Positions 9,275 through 18,398 of a DNA stretch of 64,000 nt are shown piece after piece. The notes below the pieces were generated by a model. The model did not search any database and was not told the origin of the DNA. It saw only the letters and a program-made list of their open reading frames with translations. The translations under genes were made by a program, and so were the position numbers. Each line of letters starts with the position of its first letter. Position 1 is the first letter of the stretch. Location of the stretch: assembly GCF_013041605.1 (NCBI RefSeq), contig NZ_JABEQC010000002.1, positions 310,001 through 374,000 of the forward strand, written 5' to 3'. The DNA comes from Vibrio plantisponsor (GTDB lineage Bacteria; Pseudomonadota; Gammaproteobacteria; Enterobacterales; Vibrionaceae).

Positions 9275-9306
9275 ATAGCCACTGTCGTGGCTATGTGACT
9301 TTTTTC
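9275..9306 (+). terminator. Rho-independent terminator of tcdA-csdE
   Basis: ATAGCCAC (9275-9282) and GTGGCTAT (9287-9294) form an 8-bp stem with loop TGTC, followed by GTGACTTTTTTC. It ends the plus-strand operon before convergent csdA. Confidence 0.75.
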
Positions 9307-9420
9307 TACAGGCAAAAAACTCACCAAAAAGCCCGTTTGCCGATATTCCTCTCTTTCATCCAATTTCCACTCTGTTTCGAGCTACCGTGTTGAAGGCCAC
9401 ATCCTGTGTCCGTCAACACT

Positions 9421-9443
9421 TTGCCAGACGTCCTGTCTGGCAA
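9421..9443. repeat. Perfect 9-bp inverted repeat between convergent genes
   Basis: TTGCCAGAC (9421-9429) and GTCTGGCAA (9435-9443) are exact complements around GTCCT. There is no T-run on either side, so it is more likely a 3'-end structure of the csdA mRNA or a protein site than a terminator. It lies about 60 bp past the csdA stop. Confidence 0.45.
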
Positions 9444-9506
9444 TAGCTGAACATAGTTCCAATTGAATGGAGGAATAAGGCAAAGAAACAGCTAAAAGCG
9501 GTGGAC

Positions 9507-10718
9507 TTACAGTATGTCTACAGCTTTTTCGATAGCTGCAATTAAGCGTTCGACATCCTCATCTGTATTGTAGATGCCAAACGAAATTCGCACTGTCCCT
9601 TTTACACCAAACGCTTCCATTAAAGGGTGAGCACAATGGTGTCCGGCACGAACAGCGATTCCCTGTTGATCTAACAACGTTGCCAAATCCTGATGATGAA
9701 CACCATCCATAACAATACTTAAAACACTGGCATTGCTTTGGTAGCCCAATACGCGAATGTCTTCGATAGCACTTAACGCCTGATAAGTTTTGTGTTGGAG
9801 CTGATGAATATGATCTTCGATGGCATTTCTATCAAAGCTTTCATACCAGTCAATTGCACAGCTTAAAGCAATCGCTCCGGCTACGTTTGGAGTACCCGCT
9901 TCAAATTTGCCAGGTAAGCCTGAGAAAGTGGTGCCAGAGAACGACACTTTCTCGACCATTTTTCCGCCACCGTGCCAAGGTGGCATCGCCTCTAGCAGAT
10001 CTAGCTTTCCGTAAAGGACCCCAATACCCGCAGGAGCATAGAGTTTGTGGCCAGAGAATACGTAGAAATCCGCGTCTAATGCAGAGACATCCACTTTTTC
10101 ATGCACTATGCCTTGAGCGCCATCGACAACGACAACCGCCCCTTTATCGTGAGCTGCTTGAATCACTTCCTCAATCGGTTGACGGCAGCCAGTCACGTTC
10201 GTGATATGAGCTAATGCGACGATCTTGGTGTTGGTGGTCAGCAACTGATGAAACGTCGCTAAATCGAATTCGCCATCTTGCGTCATTGGTACTTTTACAA
10301 TCGTCGCACCCGTTTGCTGGGCGACGATTTGCCAAGGCACGATATTCGCGTGATGTTCCATCTCACTAATCAGTATTTCATCACCGACCTTGAGCGTATT
10401 TCTTGCGTAAGTTTGAGCGATAAGATTGAGCGCTTCAGTCGCGCCGCGAATCCAGATAATACTCTTACTGCTCTTCGCACCAATAAATTGAGCGACATTA
10501 TCTCTTGCTGCTTCAAACTGGCTGGTGGCGTGCGCGGTTAAGCTATGACTGCCGCGATGCACATTGGCATTCTGCGCGCTGTAGTAATGAGTAATCGCAT
10601 CAATGACGACTTGAGGTTTCTGAGTGGTTGCCGCGCTATCGAGATACACCAAGGGTTCATTATTGACGTTCTGAGACAGGGCTGGAAATTGCGCACGAAT
10701 GTCGTTGATATCCAGCAT
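9507..10718 (-). CDS. csdA: Cysteine desulfurase CsdA (SufS-like, class II)
   Basis: This PLP enzyme removes sulfur from cysteine as an enzyme-bound persulfide, giving alanine. The 403 residues show the cofactor Lys225 in FSGHKLYAPAGIG, the PLP-phosphate region RGATEALNLI, and the persulfide Cys362 in RAGHHCAHP. Class II membership follows from the short Cys loop. It could be called SufS by similarity alone, but proximity to csdE and tcdA favours CsdA. It begins one base after the yajL stop, so it is the last gene of a panE-yajL-csdA operon. Confidence 0.92.
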   Translation of the reverse strand: MLDINDIRAQFPALSQNVNNEPLVYLDSAATTQKPQVVIDAITHYYSAQNANVHRGSHSLTAHATSQFEAARDNVAQFIGAKSSKSIIWIRGATEALNLIAQTYARNTLKVGDEILISEMEHHANIVPWQIVAQQTGATIVKVPMTQDGEFDLATFHQLLTTNTKIVALAHITNVTGCRQPIEEVIQAAHDKGAVVVVDGAQGIVHEKVDVSALDADFYVFSGHKLYAPAGIGVLYGKLDLLEAMPPWHGGGKMVEKVSFSGTTFSGLPGKFEAGTPNVAGAIALSCAIDWYESFDRNAIEDHIHQLQHKTYQALSAIEDIRVLGYQSNASVLSIVMDGVHHQDLATLLDQQGIAVRAGHHCAHPLMEAFGVKGTVRISFGIYNTDEDVERLIAAIEKAVDIL

Positions 10719-11318
10719 TTATGCCTCACCGTATTTTTCATAGTTCAGCTGTGGCACTGGAACCATTGGCAGTGCAATTTCTCGAGCCAACGCTTTGCCA
10801 GAAAGCAGCGCAATAATCTCAATAGAAAACTCTAACGCTGAACCTGGCCCCTGGCTGGTGAGAAGGTTGTTGTTCACATCGTAAGTGACGCGACGGTTGC
10901 GCCATAAATCTTCAGGAATATGGTCTTTAAAATTCGGGTGGCCTGTCATTAACGCACCTGGGAAAAGATCATGATGAATTAGAACGACTGCCGGCGCAGC
11001 GCAGATAGCAGCAACTAGGCGTCCGTCGTATTTTTGTTGCTTGATGATTTCAACCAAAACGGTGCTGTCACGGAAGTTCTCGGAGCCTTGTACGCCGCCC
11101 GGTAGAACAACAGCGTCGAACTCTTCATCTGCGATATCAACCAACTTGCAGTCGGCTGTTAAGGTCACGCCACGAGACGCCTTCATGGTGAGTTTGCCTT
11201 CAAAATCGGCACTCGCAACCACGACCTGATAGCCAGCACGTACCAGAATATCAATGATGGTTACCGCTTCCATTTCCTCCGTACCCGGAGCGATAGGAAC
11301 AAGTATGCGTTTAGTCAT
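10719..11318 (-). CDS. yajL: DJ-1/PfpI family protein YajL
   Basis: This 199-residue DJ-1 superfamily protein is close in sequence and length to E. coli YajL (ThiJ), implicated in protection against oxidative stress and protein glycation; the chaperone and deglycase roles are debated. The nucleophile is Cys106 in AAICAAPAVV, and the conserved acid is in the N-terminal PGTEEMEA motif. It overlaps the end of panE by eight bases, the same panE-yajL pairing as in E. coli, and abuts csdA. It is not a thiamine enzyme despite the older name. Confidence 0.93.
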   Translation of the reverse strand: MTKRILVPIAPGTEEMEAVTIIDILVRAGYQVVVASADFEGKLTMKASRGVTLTADCKLVDIADEEFDAVVLPGGVQGSENFRDSTVLVEIIKQQKYDGRLVAAICAAPAVVLIHHDLFPGALMTGHPNFKDHIPEDLWRNRRVTYDVNNNLLTSQGPGSALEFSIEIIALLSGKALAREIALPMVPVPQLNYEKYGEA

Positions 11319-12204
11319 GATGTTTTCCGTTTTTTTCTAATAATTGGATTTGCTTATACAACTCACTATTGGCTGGCACTTCTATGCCATGTTGTTGAGC
11401 CTTACGTACAAGGTAGCCTGTAATGAAGTCTATCTCGGTTTGACGACGATAGAAAATATCTTGATGCATTGATGATTTATTCGCTGCTGTGGCGCGAATG
11501 ACATTGTCGATGGTGGTTGTCAGTTGGTTCCTGTCGACGGGAATCTCTTCTGCTTGCATCACACACACTAACTCGTCAATTACAGCGTCCAGTGTTGGAC
11601 GAAACTTCTCTTCTGCTAGTGCACCATTCAGACATTGGTGAATGGCTGTCAGGGGATTGATTGCGCAGTTGATGGCTAATTTATTCCACAGAGCAAACCG
11701 TATATTCGAGTTCCACGATACTGTCGGTAAAGCGTGGTTCAACACGTCAACCAGAAAGGTACACTGGCTGCCCTTTTCGTTGAAAGCGCCAAGCTGAGTT
11801 TGGCCAATTCCCGTGTGTTTTACATGATGAGCGTCGACTTTAAGTGCGCCGTGGGTCGTGGTGGCGATGACAACCGGATATTCGAATATCAGCTCTACGA
11901 TGTTATCTACAGCACCCATACCATTGTGCATAAAAAGCAAAATGGCATCTTTGTTTACATGGGGTTGGAGTGGAGTTATGGCGGCTTCAACCTGCCATGC
12001 TTTTACTGTGATCAGTAAAAGATCCGCATCGATAAGAGTCTGTGGTTGGTTATAGCTAAATAGAATTTCAGGGGAATCATCTGCTGCCAACATCCATTGT
12101 TGGTTTTGTTTAGTGCCCCACAAGGAAACCTTGTGTCCAGCCTGATGCAGCTTATACGCCCATAGGCTGCCAATTGCACCCGGACCAACAATGACGATAT
12201 TCAT
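11311..12204 (-). CDS. panE: 2-dehydropantoate 2-reductase
   Basis: PanE reduces ketopantoate to pantoate with NADPH in pantothenate/CoA synthesis. The 297-residue protein begins with the Rossmann motif IVGPGAIGSLWAYKL and carries the family Lys and Asn in LWNKLAINCAINPLTA, with a helical C-terminal domain. It is the first gene of panE-yajL-csdA, overlapping yajL by eight bases. A clear promoter is not visible in the short gap to the ompK terminator. Confidence 0.94.
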   Translation of the reverse strand: MNIVIVGPGAIGSLWAYKLHQAGHKVSLWGTKQNQQWMLAADDSPEILFSYNQPQTLIDADLLLITVKAWQVEAAITPLQPHVNKDAILLFMHNGMGAVDNIVELIFEYPVVIATTTHGALKVDAHHVKHTGIGQTQLGAFNEKGSQCTFLVDVLNHALPTVSWNSNIRFALWNKLAINCAINPLTAIHQCLNGALAEEKFRPTLDAVIDELVCVMQAEEIPVDRNQLTTTIDNVIRATAANKSSMHQDIFYRRQTEIDFITGYLVRKAQQHGIEVPANSELYKQIQLLEKNGKHHD

Positions 12205-12271
12205 ATTTCCCTAAAACCACCGCTAAATAATCTCTGCGGCTAAGGATAATGAGCAGGACTGGGAAAGCAAT

Positions 12272-12296
12272 AAAAAAGGCGCCAATCGGCGCCTTT
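12272..12296 (-). terminator. Rho-independent terminator of ompK
   Basis: AAAGGCGCC (12275-12283) and GGCGCCTTT (12288-12296) form a 9-bp stem with loop AATC. Read on the minus strand it ends in a T-tract and lies just after the ompK stop. Confidence 0.85.
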
Positions 12297-12318
12297 CGAG
12301 CAATTTAGACTTCAAATA

Positions 12319-13161
12319 TTAGAATTTGTAAGTTGCTGAGATGTAGTGACCAAAGCCAGTTGTTTTACCAGCCCAACCGCCGTCTTTTAGGCCGTAGACA
12401 TCTTTGTAGCCTTTAAGACCGTAACCTAGAGCGAAGCGGTCTGAGTGCCAGTAGATACCGTTGAACATAGCACCACCATTTGTCGTGTTAAGTTCTTTAA
12501 TATCGTCATTCATACCAAATTGGTAATCAATGTAACCTTGGTAAGAAATAAATGAACCGTTTTCAAAGAAGAAGAAAGGCTTAAACCAGTTCACAGAGAT
12601 TTGGTAACCGTTCCAGTCTTTCTTGTTAGAGTCGTAAGTACCGTACAGGTTCAAGCCCATTTTACCGAACCAAGGAACCATAACATCAGAACCTAGACCA
12701 ACTTTCTGAGAGTTTGTCGTCTCACCTTCTAGACAAACACTTTTATCGTCGTTGCAGTTTGTCGCACCGCCACCGCCCCATTCCATTAGCGTTGCTAGGT
12801 ATAGCTCTTGAACTGGACCAAAAGATAGGTCTGTTCCTGTTACTGCGTCTAGAGACATACGAGGCGCGAACTTCATAAAGATTTTATCAGCGCCGTCTTT
12901 GTCGCTACCTGGGTTACTTGTAAGGTTGAAAACGTCAACATAACCGTAAAGATCGAAGATTCCTGAACGACCACCAAACTCCATTTCTAAGTAGTCATGA
13001 CCTGTATCAGAAGAGCGAGGTAATTCGTTAAAAGCACCCATTAAGTTGAACTGTAGGAACTTGTAATCGTTTTTGTGGATATCGCCATCAGAGTAATCAG
13101 CAGCCATAACTGGAGCAGAAGTTGCTGCTAATAGGCCAAGAGTAAGAAGTGATTTACGCAT
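12319..13161 (-). CDS. ompK: Outer membrane protein OmpK (Tsx-like nucleoside channel family)
   Basis: This is a 280-residue outer-membrane beta-barrel. It has a cleaved signal peptide (MRKSLLTLGLLAATSAPVMA, cut before ADYSDGD), alternating beta strands rich in Tyr and Trp, and a C-terminal Phe (ISATYKF) recognised by the BAM machinery. The sequence fits OmpK, the vibriophage KVP40 receptor, which belongs to the Tsx nucleoside-channel family. A loop with two Cys (TNCNDDKSVCLEG) is probably surface exposed and is the region most likely to vary under phage pressure. It is monocistronic with its own terminator. The long upstream region carries a CRP-like site. Confidence 0.9.
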   Translation of the reverse strand: MRKSLLTLGLLAATSAPVMAADYSDGDIHKNDYKFLQFNLMGAFNELPRSSDTGHDYLEMEFGGRSGIFDLYGYVDVFNLTSNPGSDKDGADKIFMKFAPRMSLDAVTGTDLSFGPVQELYLATLMEWGGGGATNCNDDKSVCLEGETTNSQKVGLGSDVMVPWFGKMGLNLYGTYDSNKKDWNGYQISVNWFKPFFFFENGSFISYQGYIDYQFGMNDDIKELNTTNGGAMFNGIYWHSDRFALGYGLKGYKDVYGLKDGGWAGKTTGFGHYISATYKF

Positions 13162-13772
13162 AAGGGTAACTCTCTATGTTTTGTATCAATTCAGGAGCGG
13201 CTTGATTACCGCCTGTCCAATTTGGGTGCATGATAGCGATTTAAATCTCAATTGAAAGTGAGAAAAGTTGCAAAAGTGGATAAACATTGTGAGTTAGATC
13301 TAATTAATTTAAATAAAAAATGAACTAAATTTGTATTTCATTTTTTTGCATTTTTTATGTGATTTTTATCACTTAAATTTTTTCAATTGTTGTTTTTGAA
13401 GCAGATCGATTAACCAACATGTTTTGTTAATAAAGCTTGGAAGATGATGTGTTGCTAAATATTCAGTTGGTTTATGGTTGGTATTAAACTTGTTTTGTAA
13501 GCCTTGTTTTATATGAGTGTTGGCGTTTTTCGTTTGTCTTTTTGGCCGAGTTTATTAGGCATTTTTTGTGCTCAATCTAGGAAGGAAATGAAAGAGTTTC
13601 TTTGTTCATTTAAAAATAATTTGTGCAAGTTATTTTTATTAAATATGTTGGTTTAATCTTTTTATACAGTGGCTTATGTCAAAGTTAGAAATGAACCCAT
13701 TGGGTGCTATCAGATTAATAAAACGCTATTTCAGTGTATGATGTTGGCACTGGTTATCAATGAAGGAATACC
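13162..13772. other. 611-bp AT-rich intergenic region between divergent ompK and MFS genes
   Basis: No coding frame is supportable here. It holds the CRP-like site at 13358-13373, several T- and A-tracts (13303-13385) and, just before the MFS gene, GAAGGA as ribosome binding site (13762-13767). The base composition is well below that of the flanking genes, consistent with a large regulatory region. Confidence 0.6.
13358..13373. promoter_or_regulatory. CRP-like site upstream of ompK
   Basis: TGTGATTTTTATCACT fits TGTGA-N6-TCACA with one mismatch. It lies about 200 bp upstream of ompK and 400 bp upstream of the MFS gene. E. coli tsx, a relative, is controlled by CRP-CytR, so catabolite control of ompK is a reasonable inference. 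Confidence 0.6.
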
Positions 13773-15194
13773 ATGGCGGAGCCGATAGATAAGAAAACCT
13801 TTCTTACCATCTTTACCACAGTTTTTTTGCCGATGTTTTTGGCGGCTATCGATCAAACACTGTTAGCAACCGCAACACCCGTTATGGTCAGAGATCTGGG
13901 TAATATTCAGCTTTCATCTTGGATTGCAATTGGTTATATGCTTGCGGGTGCGGCTTCCGTACCTGTGTATGGTTGGCTTGGTGATCAGTATGGTCGTAAA
14001 AAGATGCTGATGATTGCGCTCTGCATTTTTGCCTTTGGTTCTGTGGTTTGCGCGTTAGCAGTGAGTATGCACGGTTTAGTGTTTGGCCGAATTGTTCAGG
14101 GGCTAGGGAGTGGCGGCTTAATGAGCCTGTCTCAAGCTTTGATTAGTGAATATGTTCCGCCTAGACAAAGAGCCAAGTTCCAAGGTTATTTTGCCTCTTT
14201 GTTTGCTTTATCCAGTATCTGTGGCCCTGTGCTTGGCGGCGTTGTGGTGACCTATCTAACTTGGCATTGGTTGTTTTGGTTTAACTTACCCCTAATTGGA
14301 TTTGCACTGTATCGTTTAGCAAAACTGGAACAAGTGAGCCGTAAAGCCGAGAAAAAGCCGATAGATTTCTTTGGATTAATACTATTTCCAAGCATGATGA
14401 CTGCGATTATTTATTGGTTGTCTGCTGGTGGGCATTACTTCCCGTGGGACTCTTCAACCAGTTTAACGCTTCTCGCTACTTTCGCTGTCTTGCTAGTTGT
14501 GTTTGTTGTGCAACAAAAAAGGGTTTCTCACTCGTTTCTTCCTTTGCGGCTATTAGTGCAAAAAGAAATCTATATTCCACTGACTTCCACCTTCTTATTT
14601 GCAGCGTGCTTGTTTTCATTGGTGTTCTTCTTACCGATTTATCTTCAGGTGGGTCTTAATACTTCCGCAGCGACTGCTGGACTACTGTTGATGCCGTTGT
14701 CTGCGGGTATGATTAGTGGTTCTTATATTACAGGTAAGGTTATCGCCAAAACGGGTATCCCTAAATGGATGCCGGTGATGGGCATGTCGTTAAGCTGTCT
14801 GGCATTTTTCTCATTGGCGATGTTTGATTTCGGGCCTTATATTGTGAGTTTATTTGGTTGCTTATGTGGTTTGGGATTCGGAACGGTTATGCCGTCGACT
14901 CAACTGCAAATTCAGACCATTGCTGGAAAAGAAAATCTAGGCCGAATCACATCAATGGGGTCGCTAAGCCGTTCTGTCGGAGCCTCTGTGGGTACTGCGG
15001 TGTTTGGCACATTGATTTACTCACTGATTCCGAACTTCAGTGCAGAAGGCTCACTCAGTGAGTTACTCAATACACCGCAGCCTGTGATTTCTAATGCTTT
15101 CCAGACGGGTTTCTTGCTCGCAGGGACTCTTGCTCTTATCTGTGCGGTGAATGCCGCAAGAGCACCGCGCATTCATTTAGATGACTACGAATAA
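13773..15194 (+). CDS. MFS multidrug exporter, DHA2 (EmrB/QacA) type
   Basis: This 473-residue integral membrane protein has the MFS motif A in GDQYGRKKMLM and the motif C-like GGVVVTYLTWHWLFWFNLP, which together point to the 14-helix DHA2 proton:drug antiporters. The substrate cannot be told from sequence. The start ATG has a good GAAGGA box nine bases upstream. No EmrA-like adaptor gene is next to it, so it probably works alone in the inner membrane. It is convergent with pyk. Confidence 0.85.
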   Translation: MAEPIDKKTFLTIFTTVFLPMFLAAIDQTLLATATPVMVRDLGNIQLSSWIAIGYMLAGAASVPVYGWLGDQYGRKKMLMIALCIFAFGSVVCALAVSMHGLVFGRIVQGLGSGGLMSLSQALISEYVPPRQRAKFQGYFASLFALSSICGPVLGGVVVTYLTWHWLFWFNLPLIGFALYRLAKLEQVSRKAEKKPIDFFGLILFPSMMTAIIYWLSAGGHYFPWDSSTSLTLLATFAVLLVVFVVQQKRVSHSFLPLRLLVQKEIYIPLTSTFLFAACLFSLVFFLPIYLQVGLNTSAATAGLLLMPLSAGMISGSYITGKVIAKTGIPKWMPVMGMSLSCLAFFSLAMFDFGPYIVSLFGCLCGLGFGTVMPSTQLQIQTIAGKENLGRITSMGSLSRSVGASVGTAVFGTLIYSLIPNFSAEGSLSELLNTPQPVISNAFQTGFLLAGTLALICAVNAARAPRIHLDDYE

Positions 15195-15214
15195 ATGCCC
15201 AAGAGTAAGAAATG

Positions 15215-15247
15215 CAAATAAAAAGGGCCTGCTTCTAGAAGCAGGCC
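15215..15247 (-). terminator. Rho-independent terminator of pyk
   Basis: A 22-bp perfect palindrome (15226-15247, GGCCTGCTTCT and its complement) is followed on the minus strand by CTTTTTATTT. It lies about 100 bp past the pyk stop, leaving a structured 3' UTR. Confidence 0.85.
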
Positions 15248-15350
15248 AAATACCCTGTGGAGCAGGGAGAGGGTAAGGTCTCGGGGGGTAGGACCTATCG
15301 GGTCTGGCGACATCAAGTAAGTGTCGACCTAAAGCAGCTAAGCCCTACAC
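15248..15350 (-). other. Structured 3' UTR of pyk
   Basis: Between the pyk stop and its terminator lie CCCTG/CAGGG (15253-15257 and 15263-15267) and GTAAGTGT/ACACTTAC (15317-15324 and 15347-15354, the last running into the stop codon). A competing pair is AGCAGC/GCTGCT (15333-15338 and 15355-15360). The stretch is G+C-richer than nearby spacers. It could yield a 3'-UTR-derived small RNA ending at the terminator; this is inference. Confidence 0.35.
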
Positions 15351-16814
15351 TTACGCTGCTAAATCTTCATTGCTGTTCAGGTGCAATAGACGACAAACGT
15401 TCACGCTGCCGACACCTTCAACAGATTCCAATTGCGTCACCAACAGAGATGAGATCTGTTTTTCACTCGCTTGTGTTGAAAGATGATCAACCAATTGTTT
15501 AGCCAGAATCTCGGCATTTTTCTCAATGTTGGTCATGTAGACCGGAGTGACACCACGCAAAATAGCTAACTTGCTCAGCAGATCTGGCTTGTCTGACACC
15601 GCCCAAATGGTCGCCTGACTTTGGCATCTCGACATCAGCAGTGGCGTTTCACCGTGCTGAGTAATAATCGCAACGCCAAGATCTTTATGCACTTTTGAAG
15701 CTGAAATCATGGAAGAGAGCGCGAAGCTTTTTCCTGCGTCGTTGCACAAGTGTTGCAGCTTGTCCCAGCAGTCTTGAGCGCATGAGCTTTGCTCTTCGGC
15801 GCCAGTGGCGATTCTTACCATCGCCTCAACCGCTTCAACCGGATATAAACCAGCAGCAGATTCGGCTGACAACATAATTGCGTCGGTACCGTCGATGACT
15901 GCGTTTGCAACATCAAGCACTTCGGCACGCGTCGGTAGTGGATTCTCAATCATCGACTCCATCATTTGCGTAGCGGTAATAACAGGTTTACCTAAATGTT
16001 TGGAGCGAGTGATCAGCGCTTTTTGCACATTCGGCAGACGAGCATCACCGATTTCAACGCCAAGATCGCCGCGAGCCACCATAATCACATCAGAGGCGTG
16101 AATGATGTCATCCATTGCTTCAACACTGCTCACTACCTCTGCACGTTCCACTTTCGCAACGATTTGAGCGTGACAACCAGCTTTCACCGCCAGCTCACGG
16201 GCATAATCAATATCAGCGCCGTTTCTTGGGAAGGAAATCGCCAGAAAATCAGCTTTCAGTTTGGCTGCGGTAAGAATGTCTTGTTTATCTTTCTCAGTTA
16301 GTGCCGGAGCTGAAAGTCCGCCACCAAGTAAATTAATGCCTTTACGGTTAGACAGTTTGCCGTTGTTGATCACCTGAGTGATTACCAGCTCATCTTGTTT
16401 GTTCACTTCAAGCACTTTTAATTGGACACGACCGTCATCTAGCAAAAGGATGTCTTCACAATTGAGGTCTTGAATCAGCTGTGGGTAGTCCAGACCTACA
16501 CGTTCTTGGTTTCCTGAGTTCGGCTCTAGCTGGCCATCCAGAATAAACTTGTCGCCCGCGGTCAGCTGAATGCTGCCTTGTTCAAAACAGGCAATGCGAA
16601 TTTTAGGACCTTGCAGATCAACCAATACACCGACTGTGGTATTGAGCTCTTGGGCGATAGTGCGAACAAGCTCGGCGCGTTCAATGTGTTCTTCAGCACT
16701 ACCGTGGGAGAAGTTGAGGCGGACAACGTTTACTCCAGCGCGGATAAGTTGAGTCAGTTTTTCTCTTGTTTGGCTAGCTGGGCCTAGAGTTGCGACAATT
16801 TTGGTCTTACACAT
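15351..16814 (-). CDS. pyk: Pyruvate kinase (PykA type)
   Basis: Pyruvate kinase transfers phosphate from PEP to ADP, giving pyruvate and ATP. The 487-residue protein shows TKIVATLGPAS, the RLNFSHGS substrate region, LVDLQGPKIR, the catalytic Lys and metal ligand in VAKVERAE and ARGDLGVEI, and VITATQMMESM. Length and sequence are closer to PykA (type II) than PykF. It lies 78 bp downstream of pgtP on the same strand, across a hairpin, so it is probably partly cotranscribed with the phosphoglycerate carrier. It is likely a second isozyme, since vibrios usually have another pyk elsewhere. Confidence 0.93.
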   Translation of the reverse strand: MCKTKIVATLGPASQTREKLTQLIRAGVNVVRLNFSHGSAEEHIERAELVRTIAQELNTTVGVLVDLQGPKIRIACFEQGSIQLTAGDKFILDGQLEPNSGNQERVGLDYPQLIQDLNCEDILLLDDGRVQLKVLEVNKQDELVITQVINNGKLSNRKGINLLGGGLSAPALTEKDKQDILTAAKLKADFLAISFPRNGADIDYARELAVKAGCHAQIVAKVERAEVVSSVEAMDDIIHASDVIMVARGDLGVEIGDARLPNVQKALITRSKHLGKPVITATQMMESMIENPLPTRAEVLDVANAVIDGTDAIMLSAESAAGLYPVEAVEAMVRIATGAEEQSSCAQDCWDKLQHLCNDAGKSFALSSMISASKVHKDLGVAIITQHGETPLLMSRCQSQATIWAVSDKPDLLSKLAILRGVTPVYMTNIEKNAEILAKQLVDHLSTQASEKQISSLLVTQLESVEGVGSVNVCRLLHLNSNEDLAA

Positions 16815-16858
16815 AAAAGAATCCTATAACAAGGCAATAAAGATAGGGAAAAGAAGGG

Positions 16859-16884
16859 AAGAAGGAGCCGAACAGCTCCTTCTT
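16859..16884 (-). terminator. Hairpin between pgtP and pyk
   Basis: AAGAAGGAGC (16859-16868) and GCTCCTTCTT (16875-16884) form a 10-bp stem with a 6-base loop right after the pgtP stop. On the minus strand it is followed by the pyrimidine tract CCCTTCTTTTCCC, so termination may be partial and allow some pyk readthrough. Confidence 0.55.
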
Positions 16885-16892
16885 ATTCGCGA

Positions 16893-18272
16893 TTAAACGC
16901 TTGGTGTTGCTTGGTATTTTTTGTTTTCTACTTCGTCAATATCGACGACTTTCTTCGCATTCCATACTGTCAGAGCTAGGAATACAGATACCACGCCAGC
17001 CGCCAACCAGAAGTACTGTGCATTACCGAAGTCGTAATGTTTCACGCCATCGATTTCTGTAATCTCGATCAGTGACGCTGAAATCAGTTCCTGTGCAGAA
17101 GCTGCGATGTAAGAACATAGACCGATCAGACCTTTTACAGCACCAACAGCGTTCTTAGGCATTAAGTCACAAGCGATTAGCCCCGCTAGGAAAACAACCA
17201 GACCACCGATAGAGAAACCGATCATGCTTAGTGCTACCGCATCCATAATGCGGTTGTCTGGGCCGAAGAACATCAGACACATACCAGCAATGTTTGCCAA
17301 TCCGTACAGCAGGTTTGGAATGTTACGGTTACCTTTGAACACTTTGTCAGAAAGGATACCGGAAAGAATTGCACCAGCCAGACCCGCAGTCGGGTACATG
17401 GACATTGCAAAACCCGCGTCGATCAGTGAGTAGCCATTTGACTCTTGTAGGAACAGTACTGCCCAAGAAGACATTGCATAACGTGAGATGTACATCGCTG
17501 CACATGACGCTGCGATTAGCCATACAACAGGTTGTTTTAGAATGAACATCTGTGCACGACGAGTCTCTTTTGGATCTGAAGCTTTCTTAATTTCAGTGCC
17601 TTCGCCAAATGCAGTGCCTGGATCTGGCATACCGTAAGTTTGTGGACGGTCTTTCAGCAGTTTAAGCATGATGAGAGACGCTACGATTGCCGCAATACCA
17701 GCGCCGACGAAGCCTGCACGCCAGCCGAAATAGCTCACTAGAGATGCCGTTAAGATCCAAGTGATACCTTCACCGATGTTACGAGAACCACCCCAAATCG
17801 AGTAGCGGCTACCACGTTGTTTTGGTGAGAACCATTGGTACAGCGATACACATGAAGGAGCAGAGCCCACAGACTGGAACCAGCCGTTTAAGCCCCAAAG
17901 TAGGACAAAGAAGAAGGCTGTGGTGTTCATTCCCATGAAGATTGCGGTAGCACCTGATAGCAACAATGAAATCGACATGAATCGACCGATGTTGGCGTAA
18001 TCAGATAAGAAACCGTTGAGGAATTTACCGAATGCATAGGTAAAGAAGAATGCAGAACCCATGATACCGAGTTCTTCAATCGACACTATGCCTGCATCAA
18101 GCATTGGCTTTTTCACCACACCAAGGCTCATACGTACTACATAAAAAACAGCGTAACCAAAAATTAGGCCTGAGAAGACCTGCCACTGATAACTCTTATA
18201 GAGTTTTTGCATCTTATCTTTTGGAAGTTCCAAGAGCGGTGCGTCAGGGCGAGTTTTAAAAAAATTGAACAT
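16893..18272 (-). CDS. pgtP: Phosphoglycerate transporter PgtP (MFS, organophosphate:Pi antiporter)
   Basis: PgtP imports 2-/3-phosphoglycerate and PEP in exchange for phosphate. The 459-residue protein matches the GlpT/UhpT/PgtP family, with N-terminal KLYKSYQWQVFSGLIFGYAVFYVVR, the signature GLNGWFQSVGSAPS and WGGSRNIGEG, and twelve hydrophobic segments. The start is placed at ATG 18272, with GGAGAG upstream, rather than at the longer frame, because residue numbering then fits Salmonella PgtP (about 463). It is divergent from pgtC-pgtB-pgtA, the regulators known to induce it. UhpT or GlpT are alternatives, but the neighbours decide. Confidence 0.9.
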   Translation of the reverse strand: MFNFFKTRPDAPLLELPKDKMQKLYKSYQWQVFSGLIFGYAVFYVVRMSLGVVKKPMLDAGIVSIEELGIMGSAFFFTYAFGKFLNGFLSDYANIGRFMSISLLLSGATAIFMGMNTTAFFFVLLWGLNGWFQSVGSAPSCVSLYQWFSPKQRGSRYSIWGGSRNIGEGITWILTASLVSYFGWRAGFVGAGIAAIVASLIMLKLLKDRPQTYGMPDPGTAFGEGTEIKKASDPKETRRAQMFILKQPVVWLIAASCAAMYISRYAMSSWAVLFLQESNGYSLIDAGFAMSMYPTAGLAGAILSGILSDKVFKGNRNIPNLLYGLANIAGMCLMFFGPDNRIMDAVALSMIGFSIGGLVVFLAGLIACDLMPKNAVGAVKGLIGLCSYIAASAQELISASLIEITEIDGVKHYDFGNAQYFWLAAGVVSVFLALTVWNAKKVVDIDEVENKKYQATPSV

Positions 18273-18398
18273 AAAGTGCTCTCCGTTATTCACGACATCC
18301 AGACAGGGGGTGTTCGTTGGGAGCATCATTAAGCAAGCTGCCAAATGCCTCAAAAGCGGCGATTTGAGACAAAACTGACACGTTTGAGTCATTATTGC

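Noticed and set aside
9262..9506. Mobile-element remnant between csdE and csdA
   Set aside because: The inverted repeats are short hairpins consistent with transcription ends. No transposase fragment or target duplication is visible.
16893..18392. Longer N-terminus for PgtP with 40 more residues
   Set aside because: The extension is not hydrophobic in a signal-like way, does not fit family length, and ATG 18272 has a good ribosome binding site.
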